From Schleiferiaceae bacterium (GTDB taxonomy: Bacteria; Bacteroidota; Bacteroidia; Flavobacteriales; Schleiferiaceae), in assembly GCA_022565875.1 (NCBI GenBank), contig JAIULY010000001.1, positions 1-46,239 on the forward strand: a stretch of DNA of 46,239 nucleotides. The letters run 5' to 3'. The position numbers and the translations under genes were made by a program. The notes under the pieces are model-generated. The model was given only the letters and a program-made list of their open reading frames with translations, was not told the DNA's origin and did no database searches. Of the stretch, positions 1 to 8,800 are shown piece by piece. Within the stretch, counting starts at the first letter, position 1, and every line of letters begins with the position of its first letter.

Positions 1-1
1 C

Positions 2-904
2 TTTGCTACAGCTCAAAATCCATTGGAGCGCGCCCGACAGCGGGCCGAGAATCGCACGCAGGAAAATGTCAACCAAAAGGTAGACCGAACGGTGGATGAC
101 GCCATCGATAATCTCTTTGGACGGAAAAAGAAAAAGCCCTCCAATAAAAAGCAAGAAGCTCCAGATGAATTAAATCCTTATGACGAAGCACATGAGTCAT
201 CTGGTTTTTCTAGCATGTTGGAGAGTATGCTCGGTGGCGGAGAGTGGACACCTTATGAAAATCCAAAGTCATTTAGCTATGCTATGGAAGTTACCACAAC
301 CAAGAAGAACGGAAAATCAGAATCTTTAACGGTGGAAGTTGCGGTGCTGTCATCCCAAGTTGGTATTGTCACCAAGCAGGAAGGTAGTAAGGAACAATCG
401 CGTTTGATTTTGAATACACAAGATGGCAAAACGACCATTATTAGTACGGACAATAAAGGAAAATCAGAAGGGTATCGTATAAGGATGCCTAATATTTCCG
501 GATTAGGAGCTCCAGAAGCCGAAAATGAGTCCGACAATCCCAGTATAACTGTAAAAAGGACAGGTGAGAAAAAATCTATTGATGGTTATCAATGCGAAAA
601 GATTATTGTGACCAACCCAGAGGATGATATCAACATGGTCGCGTGGGTAACAAATGATATTCAGCTCAGCATGATGGATATCATGCAACCGTTGTTAGGT
701 ATCGTTGGAGGCGGCCAGATGGTCAGTCTCCCAAAAGCAACCACGCAACCACAGGATATCGATGGCTTCATTATCCTGGCTACCCAAACCGATAAAAAAG
801 GTGTAGAAACGGAAATCCATTATCGCCAAATTCGCTTGGGCGCCCAAACCGACGCCTCTCTTTTGGATGTAAGCGATGTTGAGGTCCAAGATTTAGGTAG
901 GTAA
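2..904 (+). CDS. DUF4412-type secreted protein, 5' end outside window
   Basis: The reading frame is open from base 2, so the true start lies before the window. The first residues (FATAQNP) look like the end of a signal peptide cleaved near ATA/QN, which suggests an exported, probably periplasmic protein. A TTG at 23 would be a poor start because it would discard that signal. A Lys/Arg/Gln-rich stretch follows, then a beta-rich domain at about residues 90-230 (numbered from 23) containing GYQCEKI and MVAWVTNDI. This resembles the Bacteroidota DUF4412 family, whose function is unknown. It is convergent with the nadR-like operon, separated by about 80 bp with no clear terminator. The family call is recognised by eye; no function is claimed. 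Confidence 0.7.
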   Translation, partial: FATAQNPLERARQRAENRTQENVNQKVDRTVDDAIDNLFGRKKKKPSNKKQEAPDELNPYDEAHESSGFSSMLESMLGGGEWTPYENPKSFSYAMEVTTTKKNGKSESLTVEVAVLSSQVGIVTKQEGSKEQSRLILNTQDGKTTIISTDNKGKSEGYRIRMPNISGLGAPEAENESDNPSITVKRTGEKKSIDGYQCEKIIVTNPEDDINMVAWVTNDIQLSMMDIMQPLLGIVGGGQMVSLPKATTQPQDIDGFIILATQTDKKGVETEIHYRQIRLGAQTDASLLDVSDVEVQDLGR

Positions 905-983
905 AGCAACACATCACCGCATTCATAAAATAAATCATTATGTTAAACAGAGAATTTTGTGATTAACGTCAAAAGGGGGTTTT

Positions 984-1496
984 TCAAAGGATTTTATGGA
1001 TCAGGGCTAAAGCCTTGTTTTTGCGCGTTTCAAAATCTCCAGAAATCAAATGAAAAGGAACTTGAGCAGCTCGTATTTCTTTGATATACAATTTTTTTAA
1101 AATTTGACGGTCATTAGGGTTTTCTCGCAAGGGGTCGGGCTCCCATGGGATGTCGGTATCGCAGAGTAAATAATAGTCTGGAAGATTTTCTTGGAGGAGT
1201 TTTGCGATTCTTGGGTCTAAATAATTGAATTTAAATTCACTCCATATTTTTATAGTCAAAAGATCCGTATCGCAAAGCACTACGGGAAACCCTGCTGAGA
1301 ATGCGTTATTTTGCAGCTGACCGAGAGCTATCTCATATAGGTCCTCTTTTTTGTAGTTGCCAGCTCGCGCTTCGAGGTAGGCTCTTGCATATTCTTTGGA
1401 AAAAGGGCAATCCAAACTCTCGGCCAAAGACTTTATGAGCCTAGATTTACCAGTAGATTCTGGACCTGTAATCACTATTTTTTTTGGGTGTCGCAT
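984..1496 (-). CDS. NadR-like P-loop kinase (nicotinamide riboside kinase type)
   Basis: This protein of about 170 aa carries an N-terminal Walker A loop (GPESTGKS, about residues 11-18), followed by the EYAR segment typical of the C-terminal kinase domain of NadR. In NadR that domain phosphorylates nicotinamide riboside to NMN. The adenylyltransferase and DNA-binding domains of classic NadR are absent, so this is a stand-alone kinase. I chose the ATG at 1496; an in-frame ATG at 1511 adds five residues and overlaps the upstream gene more. It is the last gene of an overlapping operon with a PnuC-type transporter, a common pairing in which phosphorylation traps the imported vitamin. The thiamine-binding-type gene in the operon leaves the substrate (nicotinamide riboside or thiamine) open. 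Confidence 0.8.
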   Translation of the reverse strand: MRHPKKIVITGPESTGKSRLIKSLAESLDCPFSKEYARAYLEARAGNYKKEDLYEIALGQLQNNAFSAGFPVVLCDTDLLTIKIWSEFKFNYLDPRIAKLLQENLPDYYLLCDTDIPWEPDPLRENPNDRQILKKLYIKEIRAAQVPFHLISGDFETRKNKALALIHKIL

Positions 1497-2062
1497 TAGG
1501 CGTTTGTCCATTCTAAGTAACCAGCAATGGCAATTCCGACATAAACCAGCATGAGACCGGCGGTTAAATAAAGTTTTCTACTCGCGTAAAGCCATATGGC
1601 AAATGCATTGATCACGATAAAATATATCCAATTTGCAGGAATTAAGTTGATCATTAACAATGTTGCTCCCATGCTAAAGATTGTAGTAAAACTGTCGAGA
1701 TACGGTCGGACTTGAGAGGTTAGCTTTTTCAGGCTAAACCCCAATGCCATTGAAAGCACGGATAAAATACAAATAAAAATAATGTGCTCTATGGTAGTTA
1801 TTTCCATGGTTGAGTTTTGATTTTCATTGAAAAACACCCAACCATAAATTGCCGTGCCCAAATAAAACAGGTGCAATCCCGCTTCTGCAAATATTCGTTT
1901 TTGAATACAAAGTCCAGTGAAAACTAGGGAGGAAACAATGGCAAAACTCCAGCTAAACCACAGCTTATTGACCAAGCTCATAGAGTAACTCAGACCCATT
2001 AGAACAGCAAGAGCCTCCCAAAGAACCGTTTTTTGCCGCAAATATGACAAAAGGTTAGGCAA
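1496..2062 (-). CDS. pnuC: PnuC-family vitamin precursor transporter
   Basis: A 188-aa, very hydrophobic protein with about seven membrane segments and the Trp-rich pattern (for example YGWVFFNE and NLIPANWIYF) of the PnuC family. These are facilitators for nicotinamide riboside or, in the PnuT branch, thiamine. The start is a TTG at 2062; the sequence TTGCCTAA overlaps the stop of the upstream YkoF-like gene, which favours translational coupling. The 3' end meets the kinase start at 1496. PnuC proteins give directionality to uptake by working with a cytoplasmic kinase, which is the next gene. Family membership is confident; the substrate is not. Two neighbours argue in opposite directions: the NadR-like kinase favours nicotinamide riboside and the YkoF-like protein favours thiamine. 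Confidence 0.82.
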   Translation of the reverse strand: MPNLLSYLRQKTVLWEALAVLMGLSYSMSLVNKLWFSWSFAIVSSLVFTGLCIQKRIFAEAGLHLFYLGTAIYGWVFFNENQNSTMEITTIEHIIFICILSVLSMALGFSLKKLTSQVRPYLDSFTTIFSMGATLLMINLIPANWIYFIVINAFAIWLYASRKLYLTAGLMLVYVGIAIAGYLEWTNA

Positions 2063-2300
2063 GGTTGCCTTTTAGTATTTTCAAAACAAAAGTAGCTTTA
2101 CCTTCATTTTGATAGGAAACGGCGATTTCAGACTTGAGTACATCCATCAAATCATCTAACGAGCCGAATAGTTGCGTAGATAGTGTGTTGGTACGGACTT
2201 CAATTGTAGGGTGCTCATGGAGGCGATCTATAAAATTTTGAATAGGGTCTAGGTATTCGCTATTCAATGGGTACATGCTGATTTCTATGCTAGCTTCCAT
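2055..2300 (-). CDS. YkoF/MTH1187-like thiamine-binding domain protein
   Basis: A small protein of 81 aa starting at the ATG at 2300 (MEASIEISMYPL). It has the beta-alpha-beta pattern of the Thiamine_BP (DUF77) family: an opening strand EISMYPL, a helix with DPIQNFIDRL, and VRTNTLSTQLFG followed by a second helix. Family members bind thiamine or hydroxymethylpyrimidine-like ligands and form multimers. A longer in-frame reading to 2405 is less likely because it runs through the end of the GGGP-synthase gene. Here the gene begins 13 bp after that synthase and overlaps pnuC by 8 bp, so it is clearly part of the operon. Confidence 0.72.
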   Translation of the reverse strand: MEASIEISMYPLNSEYLDPIQNFIDRLHEHPTIEVRTNTLSTQLFGSLDDLMDVLKSEIAVSYQNEGKATFVLKILKGNLA

Positions 2301-2313
2301 GATTTTTGTTATT

Positions 2314-3057
2314 TTAGAAGTTGTTAATTGCTGCTGCAATGGTACCAAGTAATTCAGGATTTTGTTCAAAAGCATTGCCAACGACAATGATATCTGCTCC
2401 GGCAAGGGCTACATTATGGGCTTCTTCAGGCGTTTTAATGCCGCCACCCACAATTAGCGGTAGTGTTGTTTCCTTTTTAATGGCAGTTATGGTTTCAACT
2501 GGAGGATGATTTAGTGCTCCGGAGCCAGCGTCTAAGTATAAATATTTCATACCCAGCATTTCCGCAGCTAATGCGGTACAAGCAGCAATGGCTGGTTTGT
2601 TTGCGGGTAGTGGTTGGCTGCCACTCATGTAAATGGCAGTTGTGGTATTGCCGCCATCAATCAACATGTATGCTGTGGGCAATACTTCAAGTCCAGCACG
2701 CTTTACCATTGGGGCCGCCAAAATTTGCTGCCCGATAAGCAGTTCGGGGTTGCGACTAGACACCAAAGATAAAAACAAAATGCCATCAGCGGCCGCAGAA
2801 ACCTGTTGCACGCTACCGGGGAAAAGAATAATGGGGATTGTGGTGAGGCTCTTTAAAAGGCCAATTTGACGATCCAGTTCAAAACTTGTGAGTAAACTTC
2901 CGCCAAAAAAGATCAAGCCCACTTGATGCTGTTGCATTTGAGCTACAAAAGAAGGGAGCGCCAGCTCATCGATTTTATCGGGGTCAAGCAATACGGCAAG
3001 CTGCTTTTTGTTGCTGCTAACCCTTTGATTGATGCCGTTTTGGATACTGCTTTTCAT
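2314..3057 (-). CDS. Geranylgeranylglyceryl/heptaprenylglyceryl phosphate synthase (GGGPS/PcrB family)
   Basis: A TIM-barrel prenyltransferase of 247 aa. It would join sn-glycerol-1-phosphate to a polyprenyl diphosphate, the first step to archaeal-type ether lipids. Visible family motifs, counted from the ATG at 3057, are LLDPDK (about 23-28), YLDAGSGA (about 174-181), GGGI (about 204-207) and GNAFE (about 227-231). An upstream TTG at 3078 would add seven residues, but it lies before the predicted transcription start, so I prefer the ATG. It is the first gene of the operon with ykoF-like, pnuC and the kinase. Bacteroidota are known to carry group II GGGPS enzymes; the chain length of the prenyl donor cannot be told here. 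Confidence 0.88.
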   Translation of the reverse strand: MKSSIQNGINQRVSSNKKQLAVLLDPDKIDELALPSFVAQMQQHQVGLIFFGGSLLTSFELDRQIGLLKSLTTIPIILFPGSVQQVSAAADGILFLSLVSSRNPELLIGQQILAAPMVKRAGLEVLPTAYMLIDGGNTTTAIYMSGSQPLPANKPAIAACTALAAEMLGMKYLYLDAGSGALNHPPVETITAIKKETTLPLIVGGGIKTPEEAHNVALAGADIIVVGNAFEQNPELLGTIAAAINNF

Positions 3058-3075
3058 GGTGCTTGTTACAGTTTG

Positions 3076-3106
3076 CAAACCTAGTTAAATCTATGCGTAT
3101 GAGCAA
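3076..3106 (-). promoter_or_regulatory. Bacteroidota-type promoter for the GGGPS-pnuC operon
   Basis: On the minus strand a TTG at 3106-3104 is followed after 20 nt by TAGGTTTG (3083-3076), an exact TAnnTTTG box. Transcription would start near 3070, about 13 nt before the ATG at 3057. The short leader leaves no room for a riboswitch. Confidence 0.6.
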
Positions 3107-3131
3107 TAGTAAACCAGAAGCCTTCATAAAG

Positions 3132-3752
3132 TTATTGCCCAACGGCAACAACTAATGTTTGATTTTGCCACTCTTGATAGAATAGCTTTACATTTATTGC
3201 GGCAATTTCAGCTATGGCTCCTGTAAAATAGCCTGTGTTTTTGGAGAAGTCAGGTTCGAAGATGCGCAAGTGATTTTTAAAATCGATACCGCCATGACCG
3301 TAAAATTTGTACAGCGCCTCCTTTGCCCCCCAAATGATTTGCAAATCGCGATTTGTTTTTGCAAACTTTTCTTCTTCGGGATGCAAGAATTTGTGTTTTA
3401 CTTTTTGTAAAAGTTCGGGCCGCGATGCTTCTAAATCGATACCAATGGGTTTGTATACCGACCGTCCACAAGCTGCAAACTGCGAGTTATGGCTAAAAGA
3501 GAGGAAAGACCCATCGGTAAGTAAGGGTTTTTTGCCTTCATAGTAGACCGTGCTTTCGGGGTAAATAATGTCTAACGCAGCTCTTGAAGCCAAGTGTTCT
3601 ATGCGCTTTTGCGGATGGGTTATTTCAGCTAACCGCTTTTTAAACGCATCACCTGTCTGAAAAAATTGAAACACCGCTTCGTCTGTTTCAGTGATTTCCC
3701 AAACGACAACAGCGACATTTTCAAAAGGTTTTAGATGTTTTATTGCTGGCAC
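3132..3752 (-). CDS. 4'-phosphopantetheinyl transferase (Sfp type)
   Basis: A 206-aa protein that would transfer phosphopantetheine from CoA to the serine of carrier proteins. The magnesium-binding and catalytic motifs are present: GIDLE at residues 104-108 and WGAKEALYK at about 141-149, plus SFSHN at about 85-89. Length fits the Sfp/Gsp superfamily. The start is a GTG at 3752, because no ATG lies near the N-terminus. It is divergent from ahcY (77 bp) and upstream of the GGGPS operon, which has its own promoter, so it is probably a separate transcript. No NRPS, PKS or aryl-polyene genes are visible in the window, so its carrier-protein partner (fatty-acid ACP or a specialised pathway) is unknown. 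Confidence 0.85.
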   Translation of the reverse strand: MPAIKHLKPFENVAVVVWEITETDEAVFQFFQTGDAFKKRLAEITHPQKRIEHLASRAALDIIYPESTVYYEGKKPLLTDGSFLSFSHNSQFAACGRSVYKPIGIDLEASRPELLQKVKHKFLHPEEEKFAKTNRDLQIIWGAKEALYKFYGHGGIDFKNHLRIFEPDFSKNTGYFTGAIAEIAAINVKLFYQEWQNQTLVVAVGQ

Positions 3753-3785
3753 GAAAACAGTTTTAGGATGAAAAGGTTAAGTTCT

Positions 3786-3793
3786 TATATTTG
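3786..3793 (+). promoter_or_regulatory. -7 box (TATATTTG) before ahcY
   Basis: An exact TAnnTTTG match 37 nt before the ahcY ATG. The -33 element is weak (TTTTAG at about 3761-3766, roughly 19 nt upstream). Distance and orientation fit a sigma-A promoter. Confidence 0.5.
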
Positions 3794-3829
3794 CAAACGA
3801 TTATTTATAACCTTAAAAATCATTAGTTA

Positions 3830-5146
3830 ATGAATACGGATGTAGCAAATTACATTCCCTACAAAGTAAAGGATATTTCCTTAGCCGAATGGGGTCGTAG
3901 AGAAATTGAATTGGCGGAAGCGGAAATGCCTGGTCTAATGGCAATCCGCGAGGAGTACGGTCCCTCACAACCATTGAAAGGTGCTCGCATTGCTGGGTGC
4001 TTACACATGACGATTCAAACAGCTGTTTTAATTGAAACACTGACTGCACTAGGAGCAGATGTTACATGGTCTTCTTGTAATATCTTTTCAACTCAAGACC
4101 ACGCCGCAGCCGCTATCGCTGCCGCTGGAGTTCCAGTATATGCTTGGAAGGGCATGACAGAGGAGGAGTTTGATTGGTGTATTGAGCAGACCTTGTTTTT
4201 TGGAGAAGAGCGCGCACCATTGAACTTGATTCTAGATGATGGTGGCGATTTGACAAACATGGTTTTAGATCGTTACCCACAACTCGTGTCAGAAATCCGT
4301 GGATTGTCTGAAGAAACGACTACGGGTGTACATCGTTTGTACGAGCGTATGGCAAAAGGCACTTTACCGATGCCAGCCATCAACGTAAATGATTCTGTTA
4401 CCAAGTCTAAGTTTGACAACAAATACGGCTGTAAAGAGTCTGCTGTAGATGCTATTCGCAGAGCAACGGATGTCATGATTGCTGGTAAAGTAGCGGTTGT
4501 TGCTGGATATGGTGACGTCGGAAAAGGGACTGCGGCATCTTTAAGCGGTGCTGGTGCTCGCGTAATTGTTACAGAAATAGACCCGATATGTGCGCTTCAA
4601 GCGGCTATGGATGGCTATGAAGTAAAGCGCATGACCAATGCTATTCCAAGAGCAGATATTATTGTAACGGCTACGGGAAACAAAGACATCATCACGGCTG
4701 AGCACTTTGAATTGATGAAAGACAAGACCATAGTTTGTAACATTGGCCACTTTGACAATGAGATAGACGTTGCTTGGTTGAAGAAAAATCACGGGCAAAC
4801 GCGTGTTGAAATCAAGCCACAAGTGGATAAATACACCATCAATGGCAACGACATTTTACTACTAGCCGAGGGCCGACTGGTAAATTTGGGTTGTGCTACA
4901 GGGCATCCTTCTTTTGTAATGTCTAATTCATTCTCGAACCAAGTGCTTGCGCAATTGGAATTGTGGAACAATGGTGACAATTATAAGAATGAGGTATACA
5001 CATTGCCAAAACATCTCGACGAGAAAGTTGCGGCATTCCATTTAGCCAAAATTGGAGTAGAGCTTGAAGTATTGCGCAAAGATCAAGCGGACTACATCGG
5101 GGTGAAAGTAGAAGGGCCATTCAAGCCAGAATACTATCGCTATTAA
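3830..5146 (+). CDS. ahcY: Adenosylhomocysteinase (S-adenosyl-L-homocysteine hydrolase)
   Basis: A cytoplasmic NAD-dependent enzyme of 438 aa that splits S-adenosylhomocysteine to adenosine and homocysteine, relieving inhibition of methyltransferases. Clear signatures are [14 protein letters not shown] (about 58-71), the substrate-pocket segment [10 protein letters not shown] (about 191-200), the NAD-binding GYGDVGKG (226-233) and the conserved C-terminal PEYYRY. Length matches the shorter form of the family. The start at 3830 follows a TATATTTG promoter box. It is monocistronic, ending at a hairpin terminator shared with the convergent lipoprotein gene. Confidence 0.97.
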   Translation: MNTDVANYIPYKVKDISLAEWGRREIELAEAEMPGLMAIREEYGPSQPLKGARIAGCLHMTIQTAVLIETLTALGADVTWSSCNIFSTQDHAAAAIAAAGVPVYAWKGMTEEEFDWCIEQTLFFGEERAPLNLILDDGGDLTNMVLDRYPQLVSEIRGLSEETTTGVHRLYERMAKGTLPMPAINVNDSVTKSKFDNKYGCKESAVDAIRRATDVMIAGKVAVVAGYGDVGKGTAASLSGAGARVIVTEIDPICALQAAMDGYEVKRMTNAIPRADIIVTATGNKDIITAEHFELMKDKTIVCNIGHFDNEIDVAWLKKNHGQTRVEIKPQVDKYTINGNDILLLAEGRLVNLGCATGHPSFVMSNSFSNQVLAQLELWNNGDNYKNEVYTLPKHLDEKVAAFHLAKIGVELEVLRKDQADYIGVKVEGPFKPEYYRY

Positions 5147-5171
5147 TAAATTCGGTAGTTTTAAAACGAAG

Positions 5172-5205
5172 AAAGGCGGCATTTCGGAAACGGAATGCCG
5201 CTTTT
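5172..5205. terminator. Bidirectional hairpin terminator between ahcY and the Rieske-like gene
   Basis: An 11-bp stem (GCGGCATTTCG at 5176-5186 with CGGAATGCCGC at 5191-5201, one T-G pair) closed by a GAAA tetraloop. A-rich DNA lies on the left flank and a T tract on the right, so it can serve both convergent genes. Confidence 0.85.
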
Positions 5206-5211
5206 GTTTTG

Positions 5212-5673
5212 TTAATTTCGGATGTGAATTACACCATTTACAAACGAAGTGCGATAAAAAAACAGCGGGGGAGTTTCCGTATTGTCGATGGGGCCGCCGT
5301 CAAAAACGTTATATTGATGCTGATCACAGCCACATGTTACCGTAAAATCATCGTTTTCCACATCCAAAAATCCGCAGTCATCGTCGAAGTGAATGGGGCA
5401 CCCGCGGTCGTACGCAATGAAATCATTGACGTCTTGGTTGAAGAATCTGCGGTATAAAATGATGCCTCGGAAGCCTGCATCGAGGTAAACCCAGCCTCCA
5501 ATGGTGGTTAAATTGAAGTATGCAGGGTTATTAATTATGATATATTCATCCACGAAAACGTTGGGATACAGGCCATAATCAGGTCGTCGGCACCCATCCA
5601 TCACAACAATGGCAAAAACAAGTGCAAAAAAAATTGGATTTATTTTCAAAATGTTATTGTTTTGTGGCTTCAA
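5212..5673 (-). CDS. Rieske-like lipoprotein with altered cluster motif
   Basis: A 153-aa protein with an N-terminal hydrophobic segment ending in MDGC (Cys28), probably a relaxed lipobox, so it is likely a membrane-anchored lipoprotein. The C-terminal half (about 60-153) looks like a small Rieske fold: AYDRGCPIH at 88-95 and CGCDQHQYNVFDGG at 114-127. The second motif (C116-x-x-H119) is normal. The first is C92-P-I-H95, with one residue more than the canonical C-x-H. The cluster may therefore be absent or unusual. Bacteroidota genomes often carry such small Rieske-like lipoproteins of unknown role. It stands alone, convergent with ahcY. Confidence 0.6.
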   Translation of the reverse strand: MKPQNNNILKINPIFFALVFAIVVMDGCRRPDYGLYPNVFVDEYIIINNPAYFNLTTIGGWVYLDAGFRGIILYRRFFNQDVNDFIAYDRGCPIHFDDDCGFLDVENDDFTVTCGCDQHQYNVFDGGPIDNTETPPLFFYRTSFVNGVIHIRN

Positions 5674-5799
5674 AGTTAATTACAAAAAAAGACATCTGTA
5701 GTTAAAAGCAAAACTTAAAACACATGTTTTTTAGGTGCGTTAAAAAAATAACGCATTTTATTGAAAATAATTTGTGTCGTATTTGATTTTTTAATTACA

Positions 5800-5833
5800 T
5801 TTAACCCCTTGTTAAAATTTGTTAAGATTTAAC
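5800..5833 (+). promoter_or_regulatory. Nested inverted repeats before the TonB receptor start
   Basis: TTTAAC (5800-5805), GTTAAA (5811-5816), GTTAAG (5821-5826) and TTTAAC (5828-5833) form two overlapping dyads, ending 11 nt before the ATG at 5845. The first pair is a perfect 6-bp dyad around CCCTT. The rest of the 170-bp gap upstream is AT-rich and I see nothing else in it. A role as an operator or leader hairpin is inferred only. Confidence 0.35.
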
Positions 5834-5844
5834 AGAAACGCTTT

Positions 5845-8800
5845 ATGGTTAAACATTTATTCACGCTGTTATTGGTCGGTTTCACAGCCTTTGCGTTTGC
5901 GCAGCAGCGGCCCGGTTCTATTCGGGGTAAGGTCACTGATAAAAAATCCGGTGAGTCTATCCCATTCGCTAGTGTAATTGTTAAGTTCGGTGAAAGTGTC
6001 GTTACGGCAAGAGACTCTGACTTTGACGGCGATTATAACGTCAACCCCGTCGAGCCCGGAAAATACACTGTTGAGGCAGTGCTTATGGGTTATCAGACGG
6101 TTACTTTCGTTGATGTTGTGGTCCGTCCAGGAGCTCCAACAACATTGAATTTTCAAATGTCAGATGAAAATACGACCCTTGAGGAGGTAATCATTTGGTC
6201 TGTTCCTTTAATCGATGGTAGCAAAACATCTACCATCAAAACTCAGGAAGACATCGTGAACATGCCGGTGCGTGATATCAACTCTATTGCTTCTCAAGCA
6301 GCTGGGGTGTATTCTGCGGATGAAGGGCAAGCTACATTTGTGAGAGGGGGTAGAAGCAATACTACCACTTATTTCGTTGATGGGGTAAAAGTTCGTGGTC
6401 CTTTAAATATTCCACGGGCAGCCATTGCACAAACAGAAATCATTACAGGTGGTCTGCCCGCTATATATGGCGACGCAACAGGTGGTGTTATTAATACCAC
6501 TACTAGAGGTCCATCCTCTACATTTTTTGCTTCTGGAGAATACTTAACATCATCTCCATTTGACCAATATCACTACAACTTAGGAGCCCTTACTATGGGT
6601 GGTCCTTTATATAAGAATAAAAAGAAAGAAACCATTGTGGGCTTCCTTTTGGCTTCTGAGTTTCAGTATGAGAACGATCCATTTCCTTCTGCGATTCCTG
6701 TAATGCGTGTTAAAGAATCTTCATTGCAGCAATTGCAACAAAACCCGATTCGCCCAGTGGCGGTGGGTAATGCGGCATTGCGTGCAGCTGAATTTTTAAC
6801 AAACGATGATTTAGAGGAAGTTCCCGCTCGATTGAATGTGGCGCGTCGTCAAGTTCGTTTGACGGGTAATGTGAATATCAAAACAGGCGAACGTTCTAAC
6901 ATGGTTGTAGGTGGTCGCTTCAACTTTAGTGATGGCAACAACGGAAGTTTCACAAACTCTTTGATGAATTGGGAAAACAACGCAGCCACTAGAAGAACAG
7001 ACTGGGCTGTTTTTGCGAGATACCAACAATCTTTTGGGCCAAAATCTAATTCGGAAACAACAACTAGCTCGTTGATTTCAAACGCTTTCCTTACCTTCAT
7101 GGTCGATTACACTCGCAACACTGGAAACCAATGGGATGGCAGACATAGAGATGATATTTTCGCTTACGGTCACGTCGGTCGCTTTGCTACCCAACAACAG
7201 CGTTTTTATGGCTTCGGCCAAGACAGTGCAACCGGCACTACTGCATGGAGACAATTACTATGGCAAGATGTAGGTGTTGATTTTACACCAGGCCCAAACA
7301 ATCCTGTTTTAGCCAACTATACGACCACCTTCTTCAATTTGGTCGAAGACGGTCGTTTGAACAGTCAAACAAGAAACTGGGAGGACATCATTCAAGGTGG
7401 AGGACTTGTCAATGGATTTGGCCCACCTAGTGCTTACGGTTTGTGGGGGAATGTCGGTGCCATTCAAACGGGTTTCCAAGACTTTAGAAATAGTCAGTTC
7501 CGCGTTACAGGTTCTGTTACATTTGATATCAAGAGTCACTCTTTGATTGCGGGCTTTGAATATGAAAGACGTGTAGATAGATTTTTTAGTCTAAATGCTA
7601 GTCCATTGTGGACACACATGCGTCAGCTTCAAAACGATCACATCCGTGAGATCGACTTTAGCCAGCCTCAGTTTGTATTTGTCGATGGTGTTTTCCAAGA
7701 TACTATTAACTATCCTAGATTATTTGATGGTGAGCGCCCAAGAACATTTGATAGAAACACGCGCATCAAATTAGGTTTAGATCCGGATGGATTAGATTGG
7801 TTGGACATCGACCGATTGGATCCTTCATTCTTCTCTCTAGATATGTTCTCTGCAAATGAATTGTTGAATATCGGTGGTACCCAATTTGTAAATTACTATG
7901 GATACGACTATGCCGGAAACATTTCATCGCGTCGCCCTTCTTTGGAAGATTTCTTTTCTAGACGAGATGCCAATGGCAACTTGACAAGAGAAGTGAGTCC
8001 TTTTGAGCCTATTTACGTAGCGGGATATATTCAAGATCAATTCGCATTTGAAGATTTGTTCTTCAATGTAGGTGTGCGTTTGGATTATTTCGACGCCAAC
8101 CAACCGGTCTTGCGCGATCCATTTGTGTTATTCCCCACACGTACTGCGGGAGACTTAGCGGGCACGCCACTCGCAGGAATTGAAGTTCCTGAGAATATCG
8201 GCGATGACTATGTGGTATATGTTAATGACATTGAAAACCCAACAAGTATTGTTGGTTATAGAAGTGGTATCAATTGGTATAACAGTGAAGGTGCATTGGA
8301 GCCAAATCCAAGAAACATCGCTAATGCTTCCAATGGTATCAAGCCTTATCTTGTAGATCCTAACGCGGAGTTGAGTGCGGCCTCTTTTAGAGAATACGAT
8401 CCACAGGTGACATTGAGTCCAAGGGTGTCATTCCAGTTCCCCATTAGTGATAATGCGATGTTCTTTGCACATTATGACCTTTTATTTCAGCGTCCTGATG
8501 CTGGGTTGAACTTATTCAACCCCGTCAACTACTTGCAGTTAGCAAACAGAAATGCGTCTCCTATTTATCCAAATCCAGATTTGTTGCCACAGAAGACAAC
8601 CGATTATGAATTGGGTTTCCAACAAGTTTTGACGACAAACTCTGCATTGAAAATAAGCGCTTTTTATCGTGAAATGCGTGATATGATGCAGGTACAAGCG
8701 ATGATTGAAGCTTACCCAATTACTTATCTTACCTATGGTAACTTAGACTATGGTACCGTAAAAGGTTTCACGTTGGAGTATGATTTGCGTCGTACGAAGA

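Noticed and set aside
2055-2405. Longer 116-aa reading of the YkoF-like gene
   Set aside because: The extra 35 residues lie inside the GGGPS coding region and lack family similarity; the ATG at 2300 begins the family domain.
3058-3131. TPP or NAD-type riboswitch before the vitamin operon
   Set aside because: The gap is only about 50 bp, a consensus promoter predicts a start 13 nt before the ATG, and no riboswitch core is visible.
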